Assembly: GCA_937922235.1 (NCBI GenBank) | Contig: CAKZVC010000042.1 | Coordinates: forward strand, 1 to 64,000 | From: an uncultured Acidimicrobiales bacterium | GTDB taxonomy: Bacteria > Actinomycetota > Acidimicrobiia > Acidimicrobiales > SHLQ01 | DNA: 64,000 bases | Direction: 5' to 3' | Shown: positions 41,739 to 51,048 of the stretch, in pieces | How positions within the stretch are numbered: position 1 is the stretch's first letter | Layout: the number at the start of each line of letters is the position of its first letter | Made by a program: the position numbers and the translations under genes | The notes under the pieces: generated by a model | What the model was told of the DNA's origin: nothing | The model's input: the letters and a program-made list of their open reading frames with translations, nothing else | Databases searched by the model: none

Positions 41739-43112
41739 TTAGGAAACCTCTGCGGGTTCTGGGGACGACATATCGGGAAGGTCGTCGGATGAGGGACTAG
41801 TAGATCGGGCGAGCAAGGCCGCGCCAAGTATCGACGCGATGAGGGACGCCAGAAGGATACCCATACGAGCCTGTGTGTCGAGTTCGTCGCTTTCGAAGGC
41901 AAGACCGGTAATAAACAAAGCCACGGTGAAACCGATGCCTGCCAGCATCGCCACCGCTACCACCATTGGCCATGTCACGTTCCGAGGGAGCGTGGAAATG
42001 CCCGACTTCACAGCGAACCAGGTGAAGATCGTGACGCCAACCGTCTTACCGACGATCAGGCCCAAGATGATGCCGAGCGTGACCGATGAGCTGGCCGCAT
42101 CTGAGATGCCATCTGAGGTGAGCGTGATTCCGGCGTTCGCAAGCGCGAACACCGGCAAGATGATGAAGCTTGAGAACGGATGGATGAGCGTTTCGAGACG
42201 CTCAGCCACCGACACCGATTCGCGCACATACAGGTTGGCTCGACGCGCACTGGCGGCGCTGATGTCGGATGGGTCGACGACCGTTCCGACCACCTCGCCA
42301 GGCTCAACTTCGCGCTGGAGCGGCGTCGCCGGGGTCAGCAAGCCGAGCGCAACGCCAGCGATTGTGGCATGCACTCCCGACTTGAACACGGCATACCACA
42401 CAACGATGCCGATCAAGACGTACACCGGCGTGTACCAGATCTTTGCCTTCTGCATTGCGAAGATGACGAGCAGCAGCACCACGGCCGTGACAAACCACGG
42501 GGTTGAGAAGCCCTTCGAATAGAAGATGGCGATGACCGCGATTGCGCCGACGTCGTCCACGATGGCCAAGGTCAACAGGAACAGCTTGAGCTGGGTGGGA
42601 ACTCGATTTCCGAGCAAGGACATTACGCCGAGGGCAAAGGCGATGTCGGTTGCCATGGGGATGCCCCAACCGTCGGCCTCAGGGGACGACGTGTTCAGCA
42701 TGAAGTAGAGCGCTGCGGGCACGACCATGCCGCCGATCGCGGCAATTGATGGCAAGGCAGCTGCTCGCGGATCTCGAAGCTCGCCGGCCACGAGCTCGCG
42801 TTTGATCTCGAGACCAACAACGAAGAAGAAGATCGCCATAAGGCCATCGTTGATCAGCGCTTCTATCGACTTATTCAAAATGACGTAGTCGCCGACCTGC
42901 AGCTTGCCCTTCGTCTCAAGGAGCTGGTGATAGACGTCCTCCCACGGAGAGTTCGCCCACACGAGGGCCACGATCGTGGCGATCACGAGCACGATGCCCG
43001 ATGCCGCTTCGATCGCCATGAAATTCAAGACGGGGCGCGCTACTTTGCGGGCCAATCGGCGGTCGCTGCCGATCCACGTCAGTTCGGATGGGGGGAGTTG
43101 ATGTCCTGCCAT
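41739..43112 (-). CDS. nhaA: Na+/H+ antiporter NhaA
   Basis: A 457-residue membrane exchanger with FFFVVGLEIKRELVAGEL (about 85-102) and the ion-binding aspartate pair in TLAIVDDVGAIAVIAIFYS (about 170). IGFTVALFITGLAF follows near the C-terminus. The start MAGHQLPPSEL is chosen; a start 12 codons upstream is possible. There is no space between its stop and topA, so the two are probably co-transcribed, an unusual pairing. Confidence 0.93.
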   Translation of the reverse strand: MAGHQLPPSELTWIGSDRRLARKVARPVLNFMAIEAASGIVLVIATIVALVWANSPWEDVYHQLLETKGKLQVGDYVILNKSIEALINDGLMAIFFFVVGLEIKRELVAGELRDPRAAALPSIAAIGGMVVPAALYFMLNTSSPEADGWGIPMATDIAFALGVMSLLGNRVPTQLKLFLLTLAIVDDVGAIAVIAIFYSKGFSTPWFVTAVVLLLVIFAMQKAKIWYTPVYVLIGIVVWYAVFKSGVHATIAGVALGLLTPATPLQREVEPGEVVGTVVDPSDISAASARRANLYVRESVSVAERLETLIHPFSSFIILPVFALANAGITLTSDGISDAASSSVTLGIILGLIVGKTVGVTIFTWFAVKSGISTLPRNVTWPMVVAVAMLAGIGFTVALFITGLAFESDELDTQARMGILLASLIASILGAALLARSTSPSSDDLPDMSSPEPAEVS

Positions 43113-43337
43113 GTTCCTCTGGTTAGGCGCGTGAGGGTGATGCGCCAAAACGTCAGTCTGGCCTCTAGCGGCAGAAATGCGCTGCTTTTTAGACCGAATT
43201 CACGTATTACGCGCCGTTAGTACCTCGTGATTACCTGCTGTACCGCCTGAGGTCCCAGAGTTTTTGCCCATGACGGAACCAATGCGCCGAGCAAGGCGTG
43301 CTCTCTCCACAACCCCCTAAGACCACTGGAGAGACAG

Positions 43338-44363
43338 ATGGGATCACTACGCCCTCGACAACTAGGAACTGCGGTCATCGTCGCCGGAGCTCTTGCCGCT
43401 GGCGGCTTCGGCGTCAGCCAGCTCGGTGATGACAGCGCGACGCCGACAGCGGTGGCCACGCTCGACAACACAATCGTCGAGCGCAACTCGAACGAGAGCG
43501 ACGAACCAACCATTCAGGTGGTAACCGCGTCCGAGGGCGAGGCCGCCCGAGCTCGATTTGCCAACCTGCGAGGAACCAACGGCGCAGCTGTGGCAGAACT
43601 GGCAAGCGCAAGCCTTGCGTCGACCAGCTCAGCCGCCTTCGATGACGTCCCAGTCGGCGAATGCGGCGAACCGTGGGTTCCGTCCGACGAAGAGGTTGCT
43701 GAACTCAACGCCGACACTGAAGGACTCGCAGCAGCGCTCGAATCGGCAGGGATTCTGATCACACGATCCACGGACTCGAACGGCTTCGTGTCCGTCGAGT
43801 ACGACTACGAAGATGAAGCTGCCCAAGACGTAGCCGAGCGCTATTGGTTTGAGCGGTATCCGCCCGAACCGATCGACCCGGATGAGCTCGCTGAAAACGT
43901 GCGCATCAACGACGCGCTCGCAGCTGCACTCGATGCGGTCGGCGTGACCTACGAGCGCACGACCGACCTCAGCGGCTGGGAGTCGCTCGAGTACGACTAC
44001 GACAACCCAGCAGCCAACGAGGCAGTCGATGCTGCGTACGCCGAGATCTTTCCGCCCGAGCCACCATCGGCCGAGATGATCGAGCAAATGCAGGCCGACA
44101 ACGACCAGCTCGCCGCAGCCTTCACCGAGGCCGGAATCGCACACACGCTCGTTCGTGACGAGATTGGGTGGGAGTGGATCGAGTGGGACGTCGACGATGA
44201 GGCAACGAACGCTGCTGTCATGGATGTCTTCGATTCGCTCTACCCCGTCGATGAACTCGTCGACCCTGCAGTGTTGCTGCCGGTCGAGCCGGTCGAGGTC
44301 GATCCAGCCACAAGCGAGCTCGTCGTGACCGAGCCTGCGCTCATCATCGACGGATGTGAGTAG
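43338..44363 (+). CDS. Exported protein with three degenerate repeats
   Basis: A 341-residue protein with an uncleaved-looking or signal N-terminus (LGTAVIVAGALAAGGFGVSQL), preceded by GGAGAG. Three units of about 65 residues (at 118-180, 185-250 and 255-315) share L.x.N(D/T)..LAAAL..(A/V)G(I/V)...T....G...(V/L/I)E(Y/W)D..(D/N)(E/P)A...AV and end in YPPEP/FPPEP/YPVDE. Strongly acidic. The family is not recognised. Confidence 0.75.
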   Translation: MGSLRPRQLGTAVIVAGALAAGGFGVSQLGDDSATPTAVATLDNTIVERNSNESDEPTIQVVTASEGEAARARFANLRGTNGAAVAELASASLASTSSAAFDDVPVGECGEPWVPSDEEVAELNADTEGLAAALESAGILITRSTDSNGFVSVEYDYEDEAAQDVAERYWFERYPPEPIDPDELAENVRINDALAAALDAVGVTYERTTDLSGWESLEYDYDNPAANEAVDAAYAEIFPPEPPSAEMIEQMQADNDQLAAAFTEAGIAHTLVRDEIGWEWIEWDVDDEATNAAVMDVFDSLYPVDELVDPAVLLPVEPVEVDPATSELVVTEPALIIDGCE

Positions 44364-44385
44364 CGCGAGTTCTCCGCTAGGTGTG

Positions 44386-44829
44386 TCAGCTTGGAGACAA
44401 CGAGGTATCGATGATCAGGCGCACAAGGGTTCCCTCGTCGCCGGTCTCGATATCGGTCTTGTCGACGAGTCGACGCATGAGCGGCAAACCAAGACCGTTC
44501 TCGAAGAACATCCGCTGCGGATCTTCCGCATCGGGAACCACAGGAACATCGTCGGGGTCGAACCCTTCGCCTCGGTCGCGCACGGTTACCTCGACGTGGT
44601 GCCCTGAGGTGAAGCAGCGAACTTCGACGTGACTGTCAGTTCCGGCAGCCTGATGAGCTTCGACCGCGTTGGTGACGGCTTCAGACACCGCAACCCGCAG
44701 ATCGTCGACTCGGTCGTCACGAGACTCGGGGTCGATGGCGGCGGCTGCGGCGAGCACGACGCGAACGAGCGCGACGTAGTCGGCCTTCGCCGGAACGCGA
44801 AGGATGACCTCGTCGCCGCCCGCGGTCAT
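44386..44829 (-). CDS. Anti-sigma factor, RsbW/SpoIIAB-like histidine-kinase-fold ATPase
   Basis: A 147-residue GHKL ATPase. The N box is VAVSEAVTNAVEAHQ (about 47-61), the G1 box is VRDRGEGFDPDDV and the G2 box is FENGLGLPLMRRLVD. Such proteins sequester a sigma factor or phosphorylate an anti-anti-sigma partner. The start overlaps the STAS gene stop by ATGA, which sets it at MTAGGDEVIL. No sigma factor gene is adjacent. Confidence 0.9.
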   Translation of the reverse strand: MTAGGDEVILRVPAKADYVALVRVVLAAAAAIDPESRDDRVDDLRVAVSEAVTNAVEAHQAAGTDSHVEVRCFTSGHHVEVTVRDRGEGFDPDDVPVVPDAEDPQRMFFENGLGLPLMRRLVDKTDIETGDEGTLVRLIIDTSLSPS

Positions 44830-45224
44830 GTGGAGACTCCGAGGGCGGCGCAAGCATCATCGAGCGAGGAATGCACCATCAGTGTCTTATCGGCACGAGC
44901 AACGTGATCGCGTAGCTCGGAGTGTCGAGACGCAAGCGCTAGCTCGACCGATGCGGTTGCGCACTGCGCACGGATAGTCGTGAGCAAGCCCATGCCAGCG
45001 GAGTCGATGCTGTCGACTTGCCCAAGATCGAGCACGACTCGGGAAGCTCCCCCGTCGATCGCCTGATCAACCGCCGAGGCCACCGACGGAAGGGCCGCAA
45101 GATCGAGGTGGCCAGCCAGCCCAAGGATCACGAGCTCAGCGTCGTGTTCAGGGGAGTGGCGAACGATCTGCACTGTTTTACTGTAACGCTGTCGCAACAA
45201 AGCAGAGTCGAACTCGAACCGCAA
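44826..45224 (-). CDS. Anti-anti-sigma factor (STAS domain)
   Basis: A STAS-domain protein with VILGLAGHLDLAALPSVASA and the phosphorylatable serine region LDLGQVDSIDSAGMGLLTTIR. It should release the target of the coupled anti-sigma kinase when unphosphorylated. The ATG at 45224 gives 132 residues. A GTG at 45173 gives a length closer to the family norm, so the start is uncertain. Divergent from the helicase gene with a 71-base gap. Confidence 0.88.
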   Translation of the reverse strand: MRFEFDSALLRQRYSKTVQIVRHSPEHDAELVILGLAGHLDLAALPSVASAVDQAIDGGASRVVLDLGQVDSIDSAGMGLLTTIRAQCATASVELALASRHSELRDHVARADKTLMVHSSLDDACAALGVST

Positions 45225-45295
45225 CTTTGCGCTGAGTTCTCCGAACTCTCCGTGGTGTCAGTCAGCGTGTCAGACCCAAGTGGAATACTGGGGAC

Positions 45296-47623
45296 ATGGC
45301 CATCGTCGAGCTTTCTGATCTGCAGTTAGATGCTCAAATCTCCAACGTGGCCTCGTTCACTGGCGAGCATTTCGACGACCTCATCGATGCCCTCGGCGAA
45401 GACGGCCGTCTTGCCCACGTTTCGCACCAGCCCGCTCGCCCCGCCCGCTACGCCAACTCCATTGCGGCGATCAGCCCCGACGTGCTCGACGCTCTTCACC
45501 ATCAGCGGCTCTTCACCCATCAGGCCGAAGCGATCGACCTCGTGCGCGCCGGCCATTCGGTTGTCGTCGCCACTGGCACGGCGTCGGGTAAGTCACGGTG
45601 CTACCAGATCCCCATTGCCGAGGCCGCAGCTCGGCCGGGCAACACCGGCACTGCGCTTCTGCTGTTTCCCACGAAGGCGCTTGCACAAGACCAGCTGCGG
45701 GCGTTCGCGGCGCACAAGTTTCCGCAGGTCATTCCGGGCACCTACGACGGCGATTCGTCACCCGATCAACGCTCGTGGGTTCGCTCGACGGCCAACGTCG
45801 TGCTCACGAACCCCGAGATGCTCCACGCCGGCATTCTCCCAAGCCACGCACGCTGGTCGACGTTCTTGTCTCGCCTCGACCACGTGGTCATCGACGAGCT
45901 CCATGTCCTTCGTGGCGTGTTTGGTACTCACGTGTCGCACGTGCTGCGACGTCTTCGTCGGCTGTGCCATCACTACGGAAGCGACCCCAAGTTCATCTTC
46001 ACGTCGGCCACCATTGGCCAACCAGGCAAACTCGCCTCTCAGCTTTGCGGCGTTCCGGTCACCGAGGTCACCAACGACGGCAGTCCGCGCGGCGAGCGCA
46101 CGATCGTCATGCTCAACCCGCCCATCATCGACGAGGCGAAGGGTCTGCGCAGCTCGTCGAACGCCGAGGCATCAAGCATCGGCGCCGAGCTCATCCGGCG
46201 GGGACATCGCACCATCGTCTTCTGCCGGAGCCGTCGAGGCACCGAGCTCGTCTCGGCCGACATCAGCCGACGGCTTCCTGCCGACGAACAAGACTCGGTC
46301 CGCGCCTATCGCGCTGGCTATCTCGCGAACGAGCGCCGCACGATCGAACACGAGCTGTTCGACGGTTCACTCAAGGGTGTCGTGGCCACCTCGGCGCTCG
46401 AGCTCGGCATCGACGTCGGCGGCCTCGATGCGTGCGTGCTGAACGGCTTTCCCGGCACGGTGGCGTCGATGTGGCAACAGATCGGCCGGGCCGGACGTGG
46501 TCAACAACGGTCCGCCGCGGTTCTTGTCGCGGGCGACGATCAGCTCGATCAGTGGATCATGGCCCATCCCAAGGAGCTGCTCGATCGCGAACCCGAGCAA
46601 GCGGTCATCAACCCGGACAACCCGTTCATCCTCGGACCGCACCTCGCGTGTGCTGCCTTCGAGAAGCCGCTGGCGCATGACGACGATGTCTATTGGGGCG
46701 ATTCACTCGACGATGGCGTGCGCGACCTGGTTGTTGACGACCGCCTGCTGCTGAAACCTTCGGGCACCGGACGCCCGCTCGGGGTCTATGCCGGACGTGT
46801 TCGTCCATCGCGTGGCATCGGGCTTCGGTCCGGCAGTGCCGACGAAGTGCAGATCGTTCGAAAGAACGGGTCGATCGTCGGCACGGTTGATGCAGCTCGT
46901 GCGTGTTCGGTTACCCATCCAGGAGCGATCTATCTGCATCAAGGCAAGCCCTTCCGGGTCACACACCTCGACCTCGACGACCGGGTGGCCACCGTCGAGG
47001 AATCCGATGGCGAGCACTACACCCAAGCGCGCACCAAGGTCGACATCTCGATCATCGACGCCGACGAGGTTCTCCCGTTCGGAACCGACGGTGCCGAGGT
47101 GTGCGTTGGCGCGGTCGAGGTGACGAGCCAGGTTACTGGCTTCCAGCGACGAGAAGTCCGGAGCCGTCGCATCCTCGCGAACGAAACACTCGACCTTCCC
47201 GCACAGCATCTCCGCACCCGCTCGTTCTGGTACGTCATTCCAACGAACATCATCGAAGCCGCTGGCCTCGAGGCATCTCAGGTGCCAGGGGCACTGCATG
47301 CAGCCGAGCACGCGGGCATTGGCATGCTGCCGCTCTTCACGATCTGCGATCGATGGGACGTCGGCGGCGTGTCGACGCCTTGGCACTCCTCAGCTGGAGG
47401 GCCGACGATCTTTATCTATGACGCCCACCCTGGCGGCTCGGGCATTGCCGAGCTCGGCTTTGCCGAACGTGACCGCCACCTTCGTGCCACCCGCGATGCG
47501 ATGGCGGCGTGTGGCTGCAACGACGGTTGTCCGTCGTGTGTGCAGTCGCCAAAGTGCGGCAACGGCAACGACCCCCTAGACAAGCACGGCGCAATCGCCC
47601 TGCTCGACCAGCTCCTCAACTGA
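45296..47623 (+). CDS. mrfA: MrfA/Hrq1-type DEAD/DEAH helicase
   Basis: A 775-residue superfamily 2 helicase. Motif I is VVATGTASGKSRCYQIP (about 95-110), motif II is VVIDELHVLRG, and the second RecA domain has VVATSALELGIDVGGLDACV and QQIGRAGRGQQRSA. The C-terminal MZB (DUF1998) region ends in CGCNDGCPSCVQSPKC, four zinc-binding cysteines. Bacillus MrfA unwinds DNA during mitomycin-lesion repair. Gene symbol by family, not proven orthology. Confidence 0.9.
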   Translation: MAIVELSDLQLDAQISNVASFTGEHFDDLIDALGEDGRLAHVSHQPARPARYANSIAAISPDVLDALHHQRLFTHQAEAIDLVRAGHSVVVATGTASGKSRCYQIPIAEAAARPGNTGTALLLFPTKALAQDQLRAFAAHKFPQVIPGTYDGDSSPDQRSWVRSTANVVLTNPEMLHAGILPSHARWSTFLSRLDHVVIDELHVLRGVFGTHVSHVLRRLRRLCHHYGSDPKFIFTSATIGQPGKLASQLCGVPVTEVTNDGSPRGERTIVMLNPPIIDEAKGLRSSSNAEASSIGAELIRRGHRTIVFCRSRRGTELVSADISRRLPADEQDSVRAYRAGYLANERRTIEHELFDGSLKGVVATSALELGIDVGGLDACVLNGFPGTVASMWQQIGRAGRGQQRSAAVLVAGDDQLDQWIMAHPKELLDREPEQAVINPDNPFILGPHLACAAFEKPLAHDDDVYWGDSLDDGVRDLVVDDRLLLKPSGTGRPLGVYAGRVRPSRGIGLRSGSADEVQIVRKNGSIVGTVDAARACSVTHPGAIYLHQGKPFRVTHLDLDDRVATVEESDGEHYTQARTKVDISIIDADEVLPFGTDGAEVCVGAVEVTSQVTGFQRREVRSRRILANETLDLPAQHLRTRSFWYVIPTNIIEAAGLEASQVPGALHAAEHAGIGMLPLFTICDRWDVGGVSTPWHSSAGGPTIFIYDAHPGGSGIAELGFAERDRHLRATRDAMAACGCNDGCPSCVQSPKCGNGNDPLDKHGAIALLDQLLN

Positions 47624-47714
47624 CACCACAGCCAAGCCCCCGATATCAGCGAAGACCGCGGACTGCAGCCGGACCGCATGATCCTGGCCATGTTCACCCA
47701 CAACCGTGACGTCC

Positions 47715-47820
47715 GGGGTCAGACCCCAGATGTCAGCTAACAGAGACGGCGTCAGCGATCACGCGTCCACCGGGGTCAGACCCCAACCGACGCGAAACGT
47801 TGTGCACGGGGTCTGACCCC
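47715..47820. repeat. Three GGGGTC(A/T)GACCCC palindromes
   Basis: GGGGTCAGACCCC occurs at 47715-47727 and 47772-47784, and its reverse form GGGGTCTGACCCC at 47808-47820. All lie in the gap between the helicase and the convergent lipoprotein gene. A longer copy lies at 58810. Short palindromes of this type recur in intergenic DNA of many bacteria and could be REP-like or terminator elements. Confidence 0.75.
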
Positions 47821-47831
47821 ACTCGACGAGA

Positions 47832-49160
47832 TCAGTTGCAGGCAGCGCGGATGTCGCCAATGAACTCGATCAGCAGCTCCCACGCCGGTTCCGTCTGCTC
47901 CGCCAGGCTGTCAGCATTGCCCGGGAAGAAGGCGCGACATCCAGGAGCGGGCTTTTCGTTGGCCAACTCGCCACCCTTCGGGATGAGACCAGCGACCGCA
48001 ATGTCGTCAGACCACACGGGCCGGGCCCACGTTTCCATCGATGGGATGATCTCGTTTGGCGGGATGTAGACCACTGGCTTTGGCCGGCCCGAGCTGGTGA
48101 TGGCCACTTCGCGCTCGGTCTTTCCAGGTGCCACGTAGTCGAGCTGAGCAAGACGATCGAGCTTCGGTGGGAACTCGGTCAAGCCTCCCGCCTGCACAAA
48201 CATCGACTTCAGACCAACCACCGACGCGTCGGTAGCGAAGACGTTCCAGTCGAAGCCTTCACCCTTGACGTCGCCGAGCAACAACACGATGTCATCGGCC
48301 GTGGTCACGTTGGCGTCGAACATGTCGTCCTCGAACCAGGTCAGGGTGAAACCAGCTTCGAGCAGCTCACGTTCGAGACGAGCAGTCTCGGCAGTTGCGC
48401 CGGGAGTTGGTGCTGCCGACACAACCACGACGACACCATCAGCCGCCGTCCCCGAAAGGACCGTTGTATTGCGGCTGTCAGCCGACTCGTTGCCGGCACC
48501 GTCGACTGCGCGAACCGAGTACGTGACGATGAGGCCCGGATCGACATCGTCGAAAAGTGTGGTGTTTGAGCCTGCGTCGAGTTCGACTGTCTCCTCGCCG
48601 ATCGTGCGAGTTACCACATAGCGATCGATGCCGCTGAGGTCGTTCACGCTGCTCCACGACAGCTCGACGCCAGCGGCGGACTCAACGAGCATGGGTCGTG
48701 ACGGAGTCTTCGGAGGGTTGTTGTCGACGCCCACCTTGGCCGTGACCGTCTCACTACCCTCGCTGACGCCACCGCTTCCGACGGCCTTCACCCGGTACGT
48801 GTAGATATCGCCATCTTCAAGGCCCTCGTCGATGTACGACGGCACCCCAACCTCGATACGTTCGGTGCCTGTGTCAGGACTCACGCGCGTTATCTCGTAA
48901 CCGGTGACGGTTTCATCGCGTGAGACGTCCCACCCCAACTCGATTGCGCCTTTGCCAGATCGGACGATTACCAGACCGGTTGGGGCACTGGGGGCGGGAT
49001 CGATTTCGGGAAGTGGTTCGGCGGTGATGGGCGGCGAACTCGATGTGGTCGTCGATGTTGTATCTGGTTGAGCGTTGGTGTTCGAGCCGGTGCAGCCCGC
49101 CAGAGCAAGAGCTGCGGCAGCCAGATAGGCGTGGAATCGGTGGGGGGAGGAGGAGGTCAT
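47832..49160 (-). CDS. Lipoprotein with two fibronectin-III domains
   Basis: A 442-residue protein with a lipobox (LALAG-C, about 19-23) and a Thr/Ser linker. FnIII-like domains sit at about 58-140 (APTGLVIVRSGKGAIELGWD) and 150-232 (LVESAAGVELSWSSV). The C-terminal 200 residues form an alpha/beta domain with VVVVVSAAPTPGATAETAR and DDIVLLLGDVKGEG, unlike FnIII and unknown to me. Anchored outside the membrane; perhaps carbohydrate- or wall-associated. It lies beside the HD-GYP gene on the same strand. Confidence 0.8.
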   Translation of the reverse strand: MTSSSPHRFHAYLAAAALALAGCTGSNTNAQPDTTSTTTSSSPPITAEPLPEIDPAPSAPTGLVIVRSGKGAIELGWDVSRDETVTGYEITRVSPDTGTERIEVGVPSYIDEGLEDGDIYTYRVKAVGSGGVSEGSETVTAKVGVDNNPPKTPSRPMLVESAAGVELSWSSVNDLSGIDRYVVTRTIGEETVELDAGSNTTLFDDVDPGLIVTYSVRAVDGAGNESADSRNTTVLSGTAADGVVVVVSAAPTPGATAETARLERELLEAGFTLTWFEDDMFDANVTTADDIVLLLGDVKGEGFDWNVFATDASVVGLKSMFVQAGGLTEFPPKLDRLAQLDYVAPGKTEREVAITSSGRPKPVVYIPPNEIIPSMETWARPVWSDDIAVAGLIPKGGELANEKPAPGCRAFFPGNADSLAEQTEPAWELLIEFIGDIRAACN

Positions 49161-49206
49161 AGCGTTGTAGAGAGTTTGGCCTGTCTGGCTGCGGAAAAGG
49201 TGGTGC

Positions 49207-51048
49207 CTACTCGGGAGGGGGCAAGATCAGGGTCACGCGGGCGGTGCTGCAGCGCCCCCGAGAGTCACACACGCGGTAGCTGAAGCCGTCTCGTCGCGCG
49301 TTTGCATCTTCGTCAACCTCGTACTCAAAGAAGAACTCGTCTTCGTCAAACTCAAACTCGGCTGCGTGTGATGGCGGGCTGGCGATAGTGACCGTAAATG
49401 GACCGTGAGGACCGAGTCGGTCGTTGGCGAAGACGTTGATCTCAATTACGTCATCTTCCATCACGAACCGGTCGGGTTGTGCGGTGGGCGTAGCTGGGAC
49501 GCGTGTGGTCGTCGGCGCTGCCGTCGTCGTCGTTGTGGTTGTCGTGGTTGTCGTCGTTGTGGTCACAGGCGCTGCGGCCGTTGTTGTTGTCGTCGGCCTT
49601 TGGGCTGTTGTGCTGACCGTGGCGGAGGGTGCGGTCGTCGAGGAGGTAGCGGGCGCAGCGGTGGTTGAGGTTGCCGCCGTACTCGAGGTTGAGGGGGTAG
49701 TGGAAGAAGCCGTCGAGGGAGCCGTGGTCGAAGTGATTGTGATCGACGAGGGGTTGTCCGAAGTAACGACCGTCGAGGTCGAACTGGTTGCCGACGTCTG
49801 CGGCGGTGCGCTCACCACCGTGGTGGTTGTCGTCGTTGGTGCCACCACAGTTGGGGGAACCGTTGGATTTAGTGCGCCGGCATCAGCGTCCTCGGCCGGG
49901 AGTTCGGTGTCTTCGAACGCAACAACCACAGGCGGTGCAGTTTCGACCGAGGCGGAAGTTGCGACGCCGGCGAGCGACACAGCCGCCGCCGTTGCAACCG
50001 TTGCGGTTGTCGACACGGCCGTCGACGCGGTGGCCGTCACCGTCTGGCCCACCGCTGTAAGACGAGGAAGCTCGAGCAACGGACTCAGCCACCCGAACGA
50101 CCGACGACGTTCGTTGAGGCCGATCCGCAAGAACGCACGCACAACCTCTGGGTCGAATTGCTTGCCCGAGCAGCGAACGAGCTCTTCGCGGGCTGCCTCG
50201 GGCGACATGGCGTCCTTGTAGCTGCGCGTCGATGTGATGACGTCGTATGCATCGGCGACCGCGGTGATGCGTCCGCAGAGCGAGATTTCGGTCTTCTCGA
50301 GGTTGGCGGGATACCCGGTGCCATCCCACCGTTCGTGATGATGAAGCGCGCCATATGCCCAGTCGCCCAACCACGGGGTGAGAGGTGCGAGGATCTTCTG
50401 ACCTTCAAGTGGATGCTTCTGCAATACCGCCCATTCCGCTGCGGTCAGCCGTTCGCGCTTGTTCAAGATCTCGGCCGGCACCGTGAGCTTGCCGATGTCG
50501 TGGAGCAGCACGCCCCATCGAAGCCGATTGAGGTCTTCGTCGGACAATCCCATCTCTTGGCCAATGAGCTCGGCGTAGGCCCGCACGCGCTCGGTGTGGC
50601 CACGGGTCAGGGGTTCGTGCTGACTCAACTGCGCCACGAGCTCGATGGCCTCGGCGGCGGCCTCACCAGTGTCTGAGCTCAACGTGATCTGTTCGCCTTG
50701 GAGCCGCTTGAGGTTGCCCGAGCGCAACGTCATACCAAATCGGGACGGCGCATGGTCGGGGAAGGCAATCGTCATCGAGAGCAGCGTCGACAGTGGCAGT
50801 AGCGGCCGAACGACCCGCTGAGCCATCGTTGCCGCGACCGACGCGACGAAAAAGGCCTGAGCAATCCACGCAGCGGCGCCGACCCAACCGTCGGGCCGCC
50901 AGAAGACTCCGCCAATAGCTCGCACGACGAGCCAACCAACGATGATCGGCAGCAGCACAATCACCACGCGAACGGCGCGGGCGAGCCCCGGCCGAGATGC
51001 CCACGCGTTCGAGGTCTCGGACGCGCCGGTCGTTGGGGCGGATGCCAT
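49207..51048 (-). CDS. HD-GYP phosphodiesterase-like protein with external Ig-like domain
   Basis: A 613-residue protein. Two or three N-terminal helices (26-46, 58-78, 81-95) precede an HD-GYP domain at about 130-310, with LLHDIGKL (HD at 183-184) and HHERWDGTGYP (GYP at 245-247). This is the c-di-GMP hydrolase signature. A hydrophobic segment (345-365) crosses back. It is followed by 150 residues of Thr/Ser/Pro/Ala including a run of more than ten Thr codons. A last domain (530-613) looks like a cadherin/Ig-type fold (VFANDRLGPHGPFTVTI, FSYRVCDSRGRCSTARVTL). Joining c-di-GMP turnover to an external binding domain is rare. Confidence 0.85.
   Translation of the reverse strand: MASAPTTGASETSNAWASRPGLARAVRVVIVLLPIIVGWLVVRAIGGVFWRPDGWVGAAAWIAQAFFVASVAATMAQRVVRPLLPLSTLLSMTIAFPDHAPSRFGMTLRSGNLKRLQGEQITLSSDTGEAAAEAIELVAQLSQHEPLTRGHTERVRAYAELIGQEMGLSDEDLNRLRWGVLLHDIGKLTVPAEILNKRERLTAAEWAVLQKHPLEGQKILAPLTPWLGDWAYGALHHHERWDGTGYPANLEKTEISLCGRITAVADAYDVITSTRSYKDAMSPEAAREELVRCSGKQFDPEVVRAFLRIGLNERRRSFGWLSPLLELPRLTAVGQTVTATASTAVSTTATVATAAAVSLAGVATSASVETAPPVVVAFEDTELPAEDADAGALNPTVPPTVVAPTTTTTTVVSAPPQTSATSSTSTVVTSDNPSSITITSTTAPSTASSTTPSTSSTAATSTTAAPATSSTTAPSATVSTTAQRPTTTTTAAAPVTTTTTTTTTTTTTTAAPTTTRVPATPTAQPDRFVMEDDVIEINVFANDRLGPHGPFTVTIASPPSHAAEFEFDEDEFFFEYEVDEDANARRDGFSYRVCDSRGRCSTARVTLILPPPE

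Noticed and set aside
43113-43337. tRNA gene or riboswitch in the nhaA upstream gap
   Set aside because: No cloverleaf, T-loop or known riboswitch core was seen; only the ribosome site of the next gene is clear.
49480-49700. GTC/ACG-rich tract as a possible CRISPR or non-coding satellite
   Set aside because: It is the Thr/Ser/Ala-rich stalk of the HD-GYP protein read in frame; there are no repeat-spacer units.
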